Below, piece by piece: positions 1 through 21,639 of a stretch of 64,000 nt of DNA. Under the pieces are notes generated by a model. The model did no database searches. It was not told the DNA's origin and saw only the letters and a program-made list of their open reading frames with translations. The position numbers and the translations under genes are program-made. This DNA is from Anoplopoma fimbria (lineage: Eukaryota; Chordata; Actinopteri; Perciformes; Anoplopomatidae). Positions within the stretch are counted from its first letter, which is position 1. Every line of letters begins with the position of its first letter. The DNA lies in NCBI RefSeq assembly GCF_027596085.1, contig NC_072449.1:19714834-19778833 (forward strand). Direction: 5' to 3'.

Positions 1-86
1 TGATTTCCCGTTGCCGACCCTGCCTGCCTGTCTGGACTTACCTGCCTTGCCTGTGCCCCGGTCAACGACTCAGCCTTCCGTCCCCG
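1..86 (+). repeat. Gypsy LTR fragment fused to pol
   Basis: These 86 bases match 3619-3704 inside the 3' LTR with one visible mismatch (position 79, C versus T). The match ends at GTCCCCG, after which the sequence passes straight into the protease-coding region. The remainder of the LTR, the primer-binding site and gag are absent, so this is a deletion junction or a recombinant copy rather than a normal 5' end. Confidence 0.85.
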
Positions 87-3000
87 TTCCTCTCTCTTCA
101 CGCTCGCTGCTGGATGCCACTCTTCTGTTCCTCGGTCATCCCCTTCCCGTATCGGTCCTTGTGGATTCGGGAGCGGATGAGAACTTCATCGACGCCGTTT
201 TCGCATCCCAGGTTGGCATCATTTTAGAACAGTTACCCTCTCCCCTAAATGCTAACGCCTTAGATGGCCGCCACCTGGCCCGTATTACTCATCGTACTAA
301 GCCCCTTGAATTAATTGTTTCTGGTAATCACCATGAAACACTTCAGTTTCATGTCATCCGGTCTCCCCTTTCTCCCCTGGTCCTGGGTCACCCTGGCTCA
401 AGCGGCACAACCCCCATTTCGATTGGTCTTCTGGCAAGGTGGTGAATTGGAGCACTTTCTGTCATTCCACCTGCCTTCAGTCTGCCCTGTCTCCAGCAGA
501 GGGAAGTGTTTCCTCGCCCCATGTACCCCCCGACCTCTTCTTGGTTCCTCCAACCTATCATGACCTAGGAGAGGTGTTTAGCAAGTGTCGTGCGCTCACC
601 CTGCCTCCTCATCGCCCCTATGACTGCCCCATTGATCTCCTCCCCGGCGCCCCTTTGCCCAGTAGTCGCCTGTATAACGTGTCCCGTCCTGAGAGGGAGG
701 CCATGGAGAAGTACATCAAGGAGTCTCTCTCGGCCGGCATCATAAGACCCTCCTCTTCCCCTGTTGGTGCAGGTTTCTTTTTTGTCTCCAAGAAGGACAA
801 GTCTCTTCGTCCATGCATCGACTTCAGGGGACTCAACAACATCACAATCAAGAACAAGTATGCCCTACCCCTCATCAGTTCCGCGTTCGGCCACTGCAGG
901 GCGCTACAGTCTTCTCGAAGTTGGACCTACGCAATGCCTACCACCTGGTGCGTATCCGTGAAGGGGATGAGTGGAAGACTGCTTTTAACACCCCCCTCGG
1001 CCACTTTGAATACCTTGTCATGCCCTTCGGTCTCACTAATGCCCCTGCCGTGTTCCAGAACCTTGTAAACGACGTCCTCCGGGACTTTCTCAACCGCTCA
1101 GTTTTTGTCTATATAGACGACATACTTATTTTTTCTCGCAACCAGGAGGAGCACTGCCAGCATGTCCGACAAGTTCTTCAGCGGCTGTTGGAGAACAAAC
1201 TATATGTGAAGGCCGAGAAGTGCGAGTTCAGTGTCACCTCTGTATCCTTCCTTGGGTTCATCATAGAGAGCGGACAAGTGAGGACCTGTCCTGAGAAGGT
1301 CAGTGCTGTGACAGACTGGCCCATTCCCAATTCTCGCAAGAAACTGCAGCAGTTTCTTGGGTTTGCAAATTTCTACCGGAGGTTCATCCGTAATTACAGC
1401 AGGGTTGCAGCCCCTCTCACTCGTCTCACCTCTCCTGCCCTCCCATTTGCCTGGACACCTGGGGCGGAGACTGCCTTCTCTGACCTCAAAAGACTTTTCT
1501 CGTCGGCCCCCATTCTCATCCAACCTGACCCCTCCAGGCAATTCATCGTGGAGGTCGATGCGTCTGACACGGGGGTGGGGGCGGTCCTGTCCCAGCGCTC
1601 TGCCTCTGACGAGAAGATTCACCCCTGCGCGTTCTTCTCTCGCCGGCTTGTACCTGCAGAGCGCAACTATGATGTGGGTAACAGAGAGCTGCTGGCTGTG
1701 AAACTGGCGTTGGAGGAATGGCGACATTGGCTTGAGGGGGCAGAACAACCGTTCGTGGTTTGGACCGACCACAAGAACTTGTCCTACATCCAGACAGCGA
1801 AGCGCCTGAATTCCCGCCAGGCCCGTTGGTCCCTGTTTTTTGGGCGCTTTAATTTCACCCTCACCTACCGTCCCGGTTCCCGTAACGTCAAACCTGACGC
1901 CCTCTCTCGTCAGTTCAACACTGAGAACGCACCGGCTCTCCCTGACACTATCCTCTCTCCTTCCTGCGTCAAGATCGCTGCCGTCACCTGGGAGATCGAG
2001 TCCCTCATCCGGGAGGCCCAAGTCACTGAACCAGATCCGGGTAACGGTCCTCCTAACCGTCTCTTCGTCCCCAGTGCGGTTCGCTCCCAAGTCCTGGTGT
2101 GGGGCCACACATCGCGCTTTGCCTGTCATCCGGGTGTGGTCCGCACCCTGTCCCTCCTGAAGAGGAACTTTTGGTGGCCAGCGATGGACGCTGACACCCG
2201 GGCGTTCGTGCTTGCCTGCACGGTTTGTGCTCGGGCCAAGTCTTCCCATCAAGCTCCTGCTGGTTTGTTACGTCCCCTTCCTGTTCCTGGTCGGCCCTGG
2301 TCTCACATCGGCCTTGACTTTGTGACTGGGCTTCCTCCTTCTAAGGGCCACACTGTTGTACTAACTGTTGTTGACAGATTTTCGAAGGCAGTTCACTTCA
2401 TTGCCCTTCCCAAGCTCCCAACTGCCACCGAGACTGCCCAGCTGCTTGTGCAGCATGTCGTCCGCCTCCACGGGATTCCCACTGACCTCGTCTCCGACCG
2501 TGGTCCCCAATTCATCTCCCAAGTTTGGAAGGCCTTCTGCCGAGCGCTTGGAGCCTCTGTCAGCCTGTCTTCAGGATACCAACCACAGACTAATGGGCAG
2601 GCTGAGAGAGCTAACCAGGACCTAGGAACCGCACTTCGTTGTGTGGCTGCGCGCAACCCCTCTGCGTGGAGCGACCATCTCTCCTGGATCGAGTATGCCC
2701 ACAATTCCATGGCCTGTGCGGCCACCGGCATGTCCCCATTCGAATGTTCCCTGGGGTACCAGCCACCCTTGTTTCCCGCCCAGGAGGATGACATCTCCGT
2801 TCCCTCGGTTCAACACCATCTCCGCCGTTGCCGCAAGATATGGAAGGACGCACGCTCCGCTCTGCTGCGCTCCGCTGAGCAGAACCGGCGCATTGCCGAC
2901 CGCCACCGGGCTCCTGCTCCTGCCTATTGGGTGGGTCAACAGGTGTGGTTGTCCTCCAAGGATCTCCCCTTACAGACTGGCTCCAAGAAGTTAACCCCTC

Positions 3001-3372
3001 GTTTTGTTGGCCCTTTCCCTATTGTTTCGGTCATCAACCCCTCAGCTGTCACACTCAAGCTGCCTCCAGCCATGCGCGTTCACCCCACCTTCCATGTCTC
3101 TCGCCTTAAGCCAGTCTCCGTCTGCCCCCTCTCCCCCCGGCTGTTCCCCCCCTCCTCCCCGTCTGATTGACGACCACCCCGCTTACACCGTCCGGCGGTT
3201 GCTGGACATTCGTCGTCGGGGCAGGGGGCATCAATACCTCGTGGATTGGGAGGGTTATGGGCCAGAGGAAAGAAGCTGGGTTTCGCGGGGTCTCATCCTC
3301 GACCCCTCCCTCATCCGTGACTTCCATCTGGCTCACCCAGAGAGGCCTAGGCCGCCTAGAGGCGTCCGTTGA
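87..3372 (+). pseudogene. Gypsy pol: protease, RT, RNase H, integrase, chromodomain (frameshifted)
   Basis: The protease active site DSGA is at about 164-175. The RT catalytic motif YIDD is at 1110-1121, after the typical [11 protein letters not shown] block. RNase H begins near 1551 (VEVDAS). The integrase has an HHCC zinc-binding region at about 2107-2240 and a DDE triad in GLDF (about 2313), SDRG (about 2497) and QAER (about 2604). A chromodomain (YLVDWEGYG) lies at about 3190-3340. The reading frame changes near 392 (apparent 1-bp loss), near 889 (apparent 1-bp loss) and in the C-rich run near 3135-3165. The longest intact piece is 813-3170. Integrase and RT catalytic residues are retained, so the copy looks fairly young, but it cannot make one polyprotein. 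The domain calls are secure; the exact frameshift bases are inferred from usual family sequence. Confidence 0.9.
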
Positions 3373-3383
3373 GGGGAGGGTAC
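3371..3383 (+). other. polypurine tract of the Gypsy element
   Basis: A purine-rich stretch (GAGGGGAGGG followed by TAC) sits directly before the TG that opens the 3' LTR, where plus-strand DNA synthesis is primed in LTR elements. Confidence 0.75.
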
Positions 3384-3881
3384 TGTTGTGGTCACAGCAG
3401 TTTGCTGTGTTTTTCCACCTCCTGGGTCTGCCACTCCTCCTGTCTGTCTCACTTCACACCTGGACCTGCTCTGCAATCACACTCACCTGCTCCAAGCCAC
3501 ACACACCTGCCTTCAATCCACTCATCAACTCTGCAGTATTTAAACACCAGTCTCACACACACTCACTGCCAGATCGTACTCCGCATTATGCCAGACCTTC
3601 CAGCGTTATTCCCCGGACTGATTTCCCGTTGCCGACCCTGCCTGCCTGTCTGGACTTACCTGCCTTGCCTGTGCCCCGGTCAACGACTCAGCCTTCTGTC
3701 CCCGACCCGGAGTTTAACCTCCGCTTCCTCTGATTTCTGTCTGCCGGATCCCCTGCCTGTTTCCCTCTGTGAGTCTTATCCTGCCTGTCTGTATGCTGAG
3801 TTCTCTGCTTTAAATAAAGCGCCAGAACTGTATCCGTCTCCTGGTCGTCCTGCTTTTGGGTCCACACCACACACCGTGACA
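3384..3881 (+). repeat. 3' LTR of the Gypsy element (498 bp)
   Basis: It begins TGTTGTGG and ends CCGTGACA, the usual TG...CA ends. A TATA-like TATTTAAA lies near 3537-3544 and an AATAAA polyadenylation signal at 3813-3818, consistent with U3-R-U5 order. It is related to the solo LTR at 30911-31636, which shares the ending CCGTGACA and the segment around 3619-3705. The bases just outside (GCTAT) belong to the tandem exon array. Confidence 0.88.
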
Positions 3882-4249
3882 GCTATTTTCATATCTCAGA
3901 TGAAGATTGATAATCATGAGAGAAATGTGGTAAAATCTTTGGTTGTCAATGGTATAATACCATATTGGCATGCATGCAGTATTGTATCTATTCTAATCAC
4001 TATTTCTGAAATTAAGATAGAAACAAAATATTGTCTTGGGATGTAATCACACCAGAGCTTGTTTCCTTTAGCATTTTCTGAATATAACAGCGGTGCAAGT
4101 TTATCCATGTCTCTCTACTTGCAAATTACTTTTGATATTTACATCATATTTTGAATAATAAACACGAACCTGAGAGAACAATACGAAACTGATTTCAATG
4201 ATTTGTATGAAACTTCATTAGGCAGATAAGGGACCATGTTCAGACGCAC

Positions 4250-13889
<9,640 letters not shown>

Positions 13890-15707
13890 TGTAAATAATC
13901 CCATTAAAGTGTTCAAAGATGCGCCCCTGTCCTACCCAAGCCGAGAGCCAGAAGTGGGAGCATCTTGGAGCCTGTTTGGATCATCTGACTGCTGCTGAGA
14001 GAAAAGTATGATGCGAATAGATCAGCCGAAGCCTAAATACTACCAATGAGCCACTCCTCCCACCTAAAATAGATTATGCCACTTGTAAATATTTGGACGC
14101 ATATGTAACACTAAACCGCCAAATCGAGTGTATACCTGCATAAACATTTAAACATAACAGACATGTGTTTTTATAACACGACTTTATATAAATGTAATGT
14201 GTTGATAGAGGGATCGATTTGTTACAGGGTAGCCATGCTGACTATTTGATCAACAGACTGAGGCGATAAGGCAAAAGGCTTCTTTGTTATCACAAAAGGC
14301 TGTAAACCATTTTACAATCATTAACAAAGAACTGGTTGAATGCACCAGGACGGTCTGGTGAAAATGTGACACCAGTCTCTTCTCTTTCTGTCTTCCCAGT
14401 GGAGTATCTTGTCTTATCTTATCTTATTTCATATTTTCAATTCTAACGTTCACCCCGGTCCACCCAGCTGATTTATCCCGCTGTTAGTCGGACAATACCT
14501 CATTTTCATTTTGCTCACATGATGTGACGTCAAAGCATCCATCAAACTGCAACACTACATTGTAAAAGCACTGCAAAAATATTTCTTCTGAAATGTAATG
14601 GAGGACAATTATAAAGTAGCCTTGAAAATATACATATTTAAGTAAAGTACAATTAGGCCACCTCAGCAATGTAGGCCAACACCGTCAGTCATATTCATAT
14701 TGGATGCCTTTTTCATTTTTACAACAATCGAGAGCAGCAACAACAAACACAGATGAAATGTGCTCGAGGCTATCAAACTGTTCTTATGGAAATGACGCAG
14801 CATTCGAGTGGGTGTTTAATTGCGTATTTAGGCCTATTTGTTTGAAATTATTGAGGTATTTCAAAAACCGCTTCCCTTAAGAGGTTAAGAGCAAAACCAC
14901 ATAGCAGAACAAAACAAATGACTAGTCCTGTACAAAAACTACAGGGCGATCTTTTTTCTGATCAAAGAAAAGGCCTGATCTGAGCCATATTCAACTATTT
15001 TCCCTCTTAAAATAAATCAAAATGCGCAAGCTAAAAGTAAAATAAAATGTGTTTTTGAATCTATAAATGTATTCCCTACATTACTCAATTCACAGTGCGC
15101 ACCCATAGTATAATTTAGACAAAATGCTTAAACGAGATCGGATGCATCAATAATAATAAATAGCACCTATAAACTGCAGCTTTTGTTTGTTCCTTTTAAT
15201 TTTCCTCATGTGATTCATTGTTTCCATCCAGACAGCGAGGAGAGAGGCAGGTTGGGACGGATTTTAACCCTAGCATCAAAATAACGAAAATGTGAATGCA
15301 GTTGTAACAGCACGTAGAATGTGGGATTGTGTTGAAAATAAAAGCGTAATTAATGATTACATTTTAAACGAACATATTATTGTTGTTTATATATTTAATG
15401 TCGCTGTATTTAAATTCATAGCAGTGTTTTAACAAGGTTAAACGGATCTTTACTCACATCACGGTGGGTGAATCGAATGGATCATAAAAAAATAGTTTAC
15501 ATGCACAATATGTAGTCTTTATTCTTATTGAAAAAAAAATGTAACGAAATCCTAGGCCTACTAAAGAAAATATTATTATCATTATTTATATTAATACAAC
15601 TAATAATACTACTCCTGATCATAATCCTAGCCTAAAACTAAGACCGCCCAAAAGGTGAACCCCCTTTCTCATGGAAGTTTTTGATCTCCCGAAATTTACA
15701 GACCGGA

Positions 15708-15709
<2 letters not shown>
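13890..15709. other. upstream flank of the galaxin-like gene, no gene seen
   Basis: AT-rich unique-looking sequence. A short ATCTT-type LINE tail lies at 14408-14430. I see no further exon with confidence; a GTGAGT donor on the minus strand near 15902 could end a 5' noncoding exon. Confidence 0.4.

Positions 15710-15739
<30 letters not shown>
15710..15739. repeat. (AC)n microsatellite
   Basis: Fifteen AC units in otherwise unremarkable sequence. Confidence 0.9.
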
Positions 15740-15742
<3 letters not shown>

Positions 15743-16338
15743 GTAGTATGAAAGGAGGCTGAACGCATTATCTGTCAAACAGCTCTTAACTGCTTTTAGC
15801 GCCTAATTCTGAGGCCTACCTGCTACTGAGTATAATTATGATGACATATGTGCACAGGAGGAATACAAATGAATGAATTAACATTTAAACCCAGGCACTC
15901 ACCATCCGTTAGGACGTTGGTTGTATTCCCAGTGTGGCGCGATGCAACAAAACATTAATGAATCTCAACCATATCTATTTGCCAAATTAAACCAGACAGA
16001 CAGTTCACATTTAGTCACTCAGAAGATTAATGCATTTGGGGCAAATGGTAGGGCGTTATCAAATATCACCGAGGCCATCACAGCCTACACTAAATGTTAA
16101 ATGGGAGTTTTGATTCAACGATTTTATCCGTCATTTATCAAACCATTCCAGATATTAAGGTGGTCATGGTGGAAGTGGATATTGTAATGATAAATGATAA
16201 TTGTTGATTGTTTAATTATTGTTTTGTTTTTTTCAATTTTTTCATTTTTTTTTTCTTCTGTTGATTGTTTAACTTATAGATATAGATATTTTATAGTGCT
16301 TAAATAATATTATCATAATTTAACCATTGTTTTGATTG

Positions 16339-16342
<4 letters not shown>

Positions 16343-16414
<72 letters not shown>
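16343..16414. repeat. (TA)n microsatellite, target of the Tc1 insertion
   Basis: Thirty-six TA units directly abut the left end of the Tc1 element; TA continues on the right side (18045-18054). Tc1/mariner elements insert at TA, so the array supplied the target. Confidence 0.95.
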
Positions 16415-16417
<3 letters not shown>

Positions 16418-18044
16418 TCAGGTCCATAAATATTTGGACATTGACACAATTTTCACCATTTTGGCTCTGTACACAACCACAATAGATTTGAAATGAAACA
16501 ATCAAGATGTGCTTTGAGTGCAGACTTTCAGCTTCAATTTGAGAGTATGTACATCCAAATCAGGTGAAAGGTGTAGCAATTACAAGACATTTTATACTTG
16601 GTCCCTCCCTTTTGAAGGGACCGAAAGTAATTGGACAATTGGCTGATCAGCTGTTCCATGGCCAGGAGTGTGTTATTCCCTCGTTATTTCATTAACAAGG
16701 AGCAGATAAAAGGTCTAGAGTTCATTTCAAGTGTGGGATTTGCATTTGGAATCTGTTGCTGTCAATTCTCAATATGAAGTCCAAAGAGCTGTCGCTATCA
16801 GTGAAGCAAGCCATCATTAGGCTGAAAAATCAAAACAAAACCATCAGAGAGATAGCAAAAACATTAGGTGTGGCCAAATCCACTGTTTGGTACATTCTTA
16901 AAAAGAAAGAAAAGCACTGGTGAGCTCAGCAACACCAAAAGACCCGGAAGACCAAGGAAAACAACTGTGGTTGATGATCGAAGAATTCTTTACCAGGTGA
17001 AGAAAAACCCCTTCACAAAAGTTGGCCGGATCAAGAACACTCTCCAGGAGGTAGGCGTATCATGTCAAAATCAACAATCAAGAGAAGACTTCACCAGAGT
17101 AAATACAGACCACAGGATGTAAATCATTGGTGAGCCTCAAAAACAGGAAGACCAGATTAGAGTTTGCCAAAGCCTGTACAGTTCTGGAACAACATCCTAT
17201 GGACAGATGAGACAAATATCAACTTGTACCAGAATGATGGAAAGAGAAGAGTATGGAGAAGGGAAGGAACTGCTTATGATCCAAAGCATACCACCTCATC
17301 AGTGAAGCATGGTGGTGGTAGTGTTATGGCGTTGGCATGTATGGCTGCCAATGGAACTGGTTCCCTCGTATTTATTGATGATGTGACTGCTGACTAAAGC
17401 AGCAGGATGAATCCTGAAGTGTTTCGGGCAATATTGTCTGCTCATATTCAGCCAAATGCTTCAAAACTCATTGGACGGCGCTTCACAGTGCAGATAGACA
17501 ATGACCCGAAGCATACTGCAAACCCAACCAAAGAGTTTATCAAGGCAAAGAAGTGGAATGTTCTGCAATGGCCAAGTCAATCACCTGACCTGAATCCAAT
17601 TGAGCATGCATTTCACTTGCTGAAGACAAAGCTGAAGGGAAACTGCCCTAGGAACAAGCAGGAACTGAAGACAGTTGCAGTAGAGGCCTGGCAGAGCATC
17701 ACCAGGGATGAAACCCAGCGTCTGGGGATGTCTATGGGTTCCAGACGTCAGGCTGTCATTGACTGCAAAGGATTTGCAACCAAATATTAAAAGTGACAAT
17801 TTGATTTATGATTATGTTACTTTGTCCAATTACTTTTGGTCCCTTCAAAAGGGGGGACCATGTATATCATTTGTTGTAATTCCTACACCGTTCACCTGAT
17901 TTGGGTGTAAATACCCTCAAATTAAAGCTGAACGTCTGCACTCAAAGCACATATTGATTGTTTCATTTCAAATCCATTGTGGTTGTGTACAGAGCCAAAA
18001 TTATGAAAATTGTGTCAATGTCCAAATATTTATGGACCTGACTG
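16415..18044 (+). mobile_element. Tc1-like DNA transposon, full length, 1630 bp
   Basis: The ends are perfect mirror images for the first stretch: CAGTCAGGTCCATAAATATT at the left and its complement at the right. The inverted repeats are long, about 220 bp (16415-16639 and 17822-18044), with internal direct-repeat-like blocks such as AATTACTTTTGGTCCCTTCA. The element is flanked by TA on both sides. A broken transposase gene lies between. Length and structure fit an ordinary fish Tc1 element; the copy is dead as a source of transposase but its ends look intact enough to have moved recently. Confidence 0.95.
16774..17790 (+). pseudogene. Tc1 transposase, frameshifted and with a nonsense codon
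   Basis: Begins ATG at 16774 with a helix-turn-helix region (TIREIAKTLGVAKSTVW), a GRPRK hook (about 16945), then a DD34E catalytic core: D in WTDE (about 17200), D in QIDNDPKHTA (about 17500), E in LNPIEH (about 17600). The frame is lost near 16910 and again between 17060 and 17160, and a TAA at 17395-17397 interrupts VTAD/SSRMN. Roughly the family's usual 340 residues when pieces are counted together. Confidence 0.93.
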
Positions 18045-19734
18045 TATATATATACCTGTACCATGTCATTTGTCAACTTGCTCATTTTGGGACTTTGGAT
18101 TTTCTGCTGCTGTTGTTTTGTTATTTCCCTTGTGTCACCAGCCTCATCTCCTATGTTAGTTTTGTTTAGCATTTTCTTTTCTTTTTCCAAATTACCCTTA
18201 ATCATCTAATTGCTCACTGAGCGAGTCAGCGTTTGGGCCCCAGTCTTTTTCCTGACATTATGGGGAGGAGCCTACTGAGAAATCAGGAGATGAGTCTTGT
18301 GTATGCATGCGTGTGCATCTCTGTGCCTGCCCACTGCAAATCTTGCATACTGTTGCATCAAATTGCATCATATTTAGGTGCTCATTTATGGCATGTTCAA
18401 GGACTTTGTGGTTACAGTGATTCACATGTTACTGGAACACCCTTTATTATACTGCCATCGAATGCCTGCTGACTGTTCATTCACTACTCTTAACTGGCCA
18501 TTTGTCAACTGGCCAATTTCTGCGGTAAAGTACTCAGTGTTTGAACTACAAGTTCATACACTGAGTACTTTACTGCAAAAATAATAAGTACTTTGCCACT
18601 GCCCAGCCGCTTCTGAATGGGCAGATAGCTTGGTGAGTTTAATATTGGTTTTGTCAAGTTTTGAAAGTGTCTTATACAATGACTTTGAGCCGATTGTCTA
18701 TAGGTTACCACAAAAATCATCCTCAGTACCCAAGAAGTTCCCAGGTCTTGCTTCCCAGCTGCTGGGAAAAAATGTCTGTGGTTTTACAAGCAGGTCTCTG
18801 GACAGAACCAGAGAGCAGTATATTTGTTGTTCAATGTTAATAAATATATATTTATTCTGTGCCTTTTTATTGGGCATCAACCTCACGTTTACATGCACAT
18901 TTTCAAAAAATATACTTGTACTTATGCCTGTGAGAGGAAGCTGAGATGCCAATGTTGCATCAGCTTTAAATTGTTAGGTTTTCATAACTATGATCAGTAC
19001 AGAAAGGGAGAAAAAATTATGATTTGTGCATACAAATAAATTAAAATCCTCTATTAAATCTAATAGGTCCATCTCAAGTGCATTATTGTGATAAGATTTG
19101 GAAATTTGCTGTGTGCATGATGTGTTGGAAAAGTATATCACATTTATTAAGGGTATAAGTCATTCAAAAGATACACATTGTACAGATAGTTCTACCCTTT
19201 CTGCCTTCTTCTGGGGACCTAATAAACTTTCATTACCCTTATTACTGTTTTTCTATAGTTACTATAATAATTGCATCCATTTTCAATAATTCATGCAACT
19301 CATTTATCGTATTTGAATTTTTGTAACGTAGTAGATACATCACATGTGTGTGGACTCATTTATATTTATCTCTCTATTTTTCAATTATAGCCCATTTCAT
19401 GCGTTTCACATCTCACAGCTTTAGCCAGAGCTGCTCTGGCTGGTCGAGTCTAGCAATAGATTGCTGAGATAATCTGCCTCATCAAGACTGTGGTTTGTTC
19501 AGAACTGATAGACAGTGACAACATAATCCAACTCACCACCATCTTTTAACAGATGCTAGTATAGGAAAATGTGCAATAAAGGTCTAAATGATTAAATCAG
19601 TTTCCGGGTCCTGGAATTTGTGCACGGTGACTCACTGTCATTGGTTACTTGGACACTGTTATTAGTGACACGTGCTTTTCCTGCTATATGACAAGTCGAA
19701 ATGTCTGCTGAGAAAACATTAATCCTTTCTCACT
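18045..19734. other. no gene seen; contains a long near-perfect hairpin
   Basis: AT-rich sequence without recognisable coding exons. The notable structure is the inverted repeat at 18521-18577, listed separately. Confidence 0.5.
18521..18577. repeat. near-perfect inverted repeat (hairpin), 27-nt arms, 3-nt loop
   Basis: Arms 18521-18547 and 18551-18577 pair at 25 of 27 positions around the loop ACA; the core GTAAAGTACTCAGTG pairs perfectly with CACTGAGTACTTTAC. It could be a MITE core, a precursor-like hairpin or an old palindromic duplication. No flanking terminal repeats were recognised. Confidence 0.75.
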
Positions 19735-20905
19735 TTGAAAAATAAAACAAGTATTATAAATAAGCAATAAAAAACAGTAGAAATCAACAATAACTGAAAT
19801 ATTATATTTACAGACAGAAAAAAAAAACTATTATAACTATAATTGCACAGTGTATTTGTATTGCACAGGTTTTTAGTGTCATGTGGTCTGCTGGGAGCAG
19901 AGTTGGTTGTGTAGTCTGACAGCAGCAGGGAGGAAGGACCTGCGGTACCTCTCCTTCACACACCGGGGGGGAAGCAGCCGGTGGCTGAAGGAGCTGCACA
20001 GAGCTGCCAGGGTGTCCTGCGTGGGGTGGGAGGTGTTGTTCATCAGGGATGACAGCTTGGCCATCATCCTCCTGTCTCCCACCACTTCCACCGTATCCAG
20101 TGGACACCCCAGCACACTGCTGGCCTTCCTGACCTGCTAGCTTATTTAGTCTCTTCTTGTCAGCTGTCGAGATGCTGCTGCTCCAGCAGACCACTGCATA
20201 AAGAATGGCTGATGCCACCACAGAGTTGAAAAAGGTCTTCAGGAGTGCTCCCTGCACTCCAAAGGACCTCAGTCTCCTCAGCAGATAGAGTCTGCTCTGA
20301 CCCTTTTTATACAGTGCATTTGAATGATTAGTCCAGTCCAGTTTATTGTTCAAGTGAACACCCAGGTACTCATAAGATTTCACAATCTCAATGTCCAGTC
20401 CCTGGATGTTCACTGGTTCCGGAGGACTGTGTTTACCCCGGCTGAAGTCCACCACCAGCTCTTTGGTTTTACCAGAGTTGATCTGGAGGCAGTTCCGCCG
20501 GCACCATCCTATGAAGTCCTGGTTCAGTTCTCTGTATTCCCTCTCATCACCGGCGGAGATGAGGCCGACGATTGCAGAGTCGTCAGAGAACTTTTGCAGG
20601 TGGCAGGTAGCAGAGTTATATTTGAAGTCCGAGGTGTAGATGGAGAAGAGGAATGGAGCCAGAACGGTTCCTTGTGGGGCCCCCGTGCTGCAGGACACCA
20701 GATCTGACTCACACTCCCTTATCCTCACATACTGTGGACGGTTGGTGAGGTAGTCCAGTATCCACGCAGTGAGGTGGTGATCCACCCCGGTCTGCTCCAG
20801 CTTGTCCCTCAGAAGCAAAGGCTGGATGGTGTTGAAGGCACTGGAGAAGTCAAAGAACACGACTCTCACAGTGCTTCCAGCCTTTTCCAGGTGAGATGAC
20901 ATGAT
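19735..20905 (-). mobile_element. Rex1/L2-group LINE, 5'-truncated, reverse transcriptase region
   Basis: On the minus strand it encodes an RT core: FDFSSAFNTI, then GAPQGTVLAPFLFSIYTSDF, then FSDDSAIVG as the catalytic box, then LNNKLDW and a C-terminal segment (RRMMAKLSSLMNN, PPRCVKERYRRSFLP). The last segment is in a different frame from the rest, with the break near 20137. The 3' untranslated part (19735-19830) shares its sequence with 8055-8200. The 5' end stops inside RT, so endonuclease is missing. Confidence 0.85.
20140..20902 (-). pseudogene. LINE reverse transcriptase fragment
   Basis: About 255 residues of intact frame with RT motifs; the catalytic box is FSDD rather than the commoner FADD. 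The matching C-terminus continues in another frame at 19879-20115, so the copy is a broken retrogene. Confidence 0.82.
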
Positions 20906-21639
20906 GACTTGGCAAAATATAACTGTACCATACTATGCACACAGTACAAAATCAGAATCACATAAAGAACTACTGAAGAACACATTTTCAATGAGGTCAT
21001 ATGACAGCTAAGTTACTTTTGTCTTTAAACTAACATTATTTTGTTTCGCATAAATCAGACTGTAGAGAGCACAGCTTTTACTACTATTCGCTAAATAAGA
21101 TGAAGTATGGATAATGTATACTGAAGTAATTTACATGATGCAGAAGAATTTGGCACAATGTCTACATGAAGAGATGAGTCAATGCTGACTTTAGGATGAT
21201 AACACTTTGAAATGATGAAATGGGTGACTGGAGATTAGAGTCAAAGTAGAAATCAAATACATTTTCATTTTTGATGAAAAACCTCTTCACACGAAACCTG
21301 TTTGTTAGGGACAGCGTCACATTAACCCAAACAAAGGGGTGGGAGTGTGAATAAAAAAAAGCAGTTATACGGTAAAACAGGAAACAGAACTGTTTGTGAG
21401 GCAGTGGTTGTGGGAATGAATGATGTGAGAGACATGTCTCAGAAATTGGAGAAACTCACAAGAGCAATTTCTTTATGAATCTTGGGTCTGTCATGCATGA
21501 ATTCATTAAAAAACATAAAACATGTGACCCATGAAGGGAAAAGCAAATACAAAGTGCTGTAAATTGTGCATCTCATAATTATTATAACATTATTTATCAT
21601 CAAACTATAGCAAAAATGGCCCTATACACAGCTTTTGGC
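20906..21639. other. no gene or clear repeat seen
   Basis: AT-rich spacer. No recognisable coding motif, microsatellite or transposon end. Confidence 0.4.

Larger units (their letters stand above)
1..3881 (+). mobile_element. Ty3/Gypsy LTR retrotransposon, decayed (left edge cut by window)
   Basis: The visible order is LTR fragment (1-86), aspartic protease, reverse transcriptase, RNase H, integrase, chromodomain, polypurine tract, and a complete 3' LTR (3384-3881). The chromodomain after the integrase marks a chromovirus-type Gypsy element. No gag or primer-binding site is visible between the LTR fragment and protease. Three frameshifts break pol, so this copy is non-autonomous. It sits inside an intron of the galaxin-like gene on the opposite strand: sequence right of the LTR begins GCTAT, and intact copies of the same array unit read CAGTGCTATTTT, which locates the insertion point. 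The left target flank is outside the window. Confidence 0.92.

Noticed and set aside
1200..2252. 350-residue minus-strand frame opposite Gypsy RT/integrase
   Set aside because: Shadow of the + strand pol gene; no recognisable domain.
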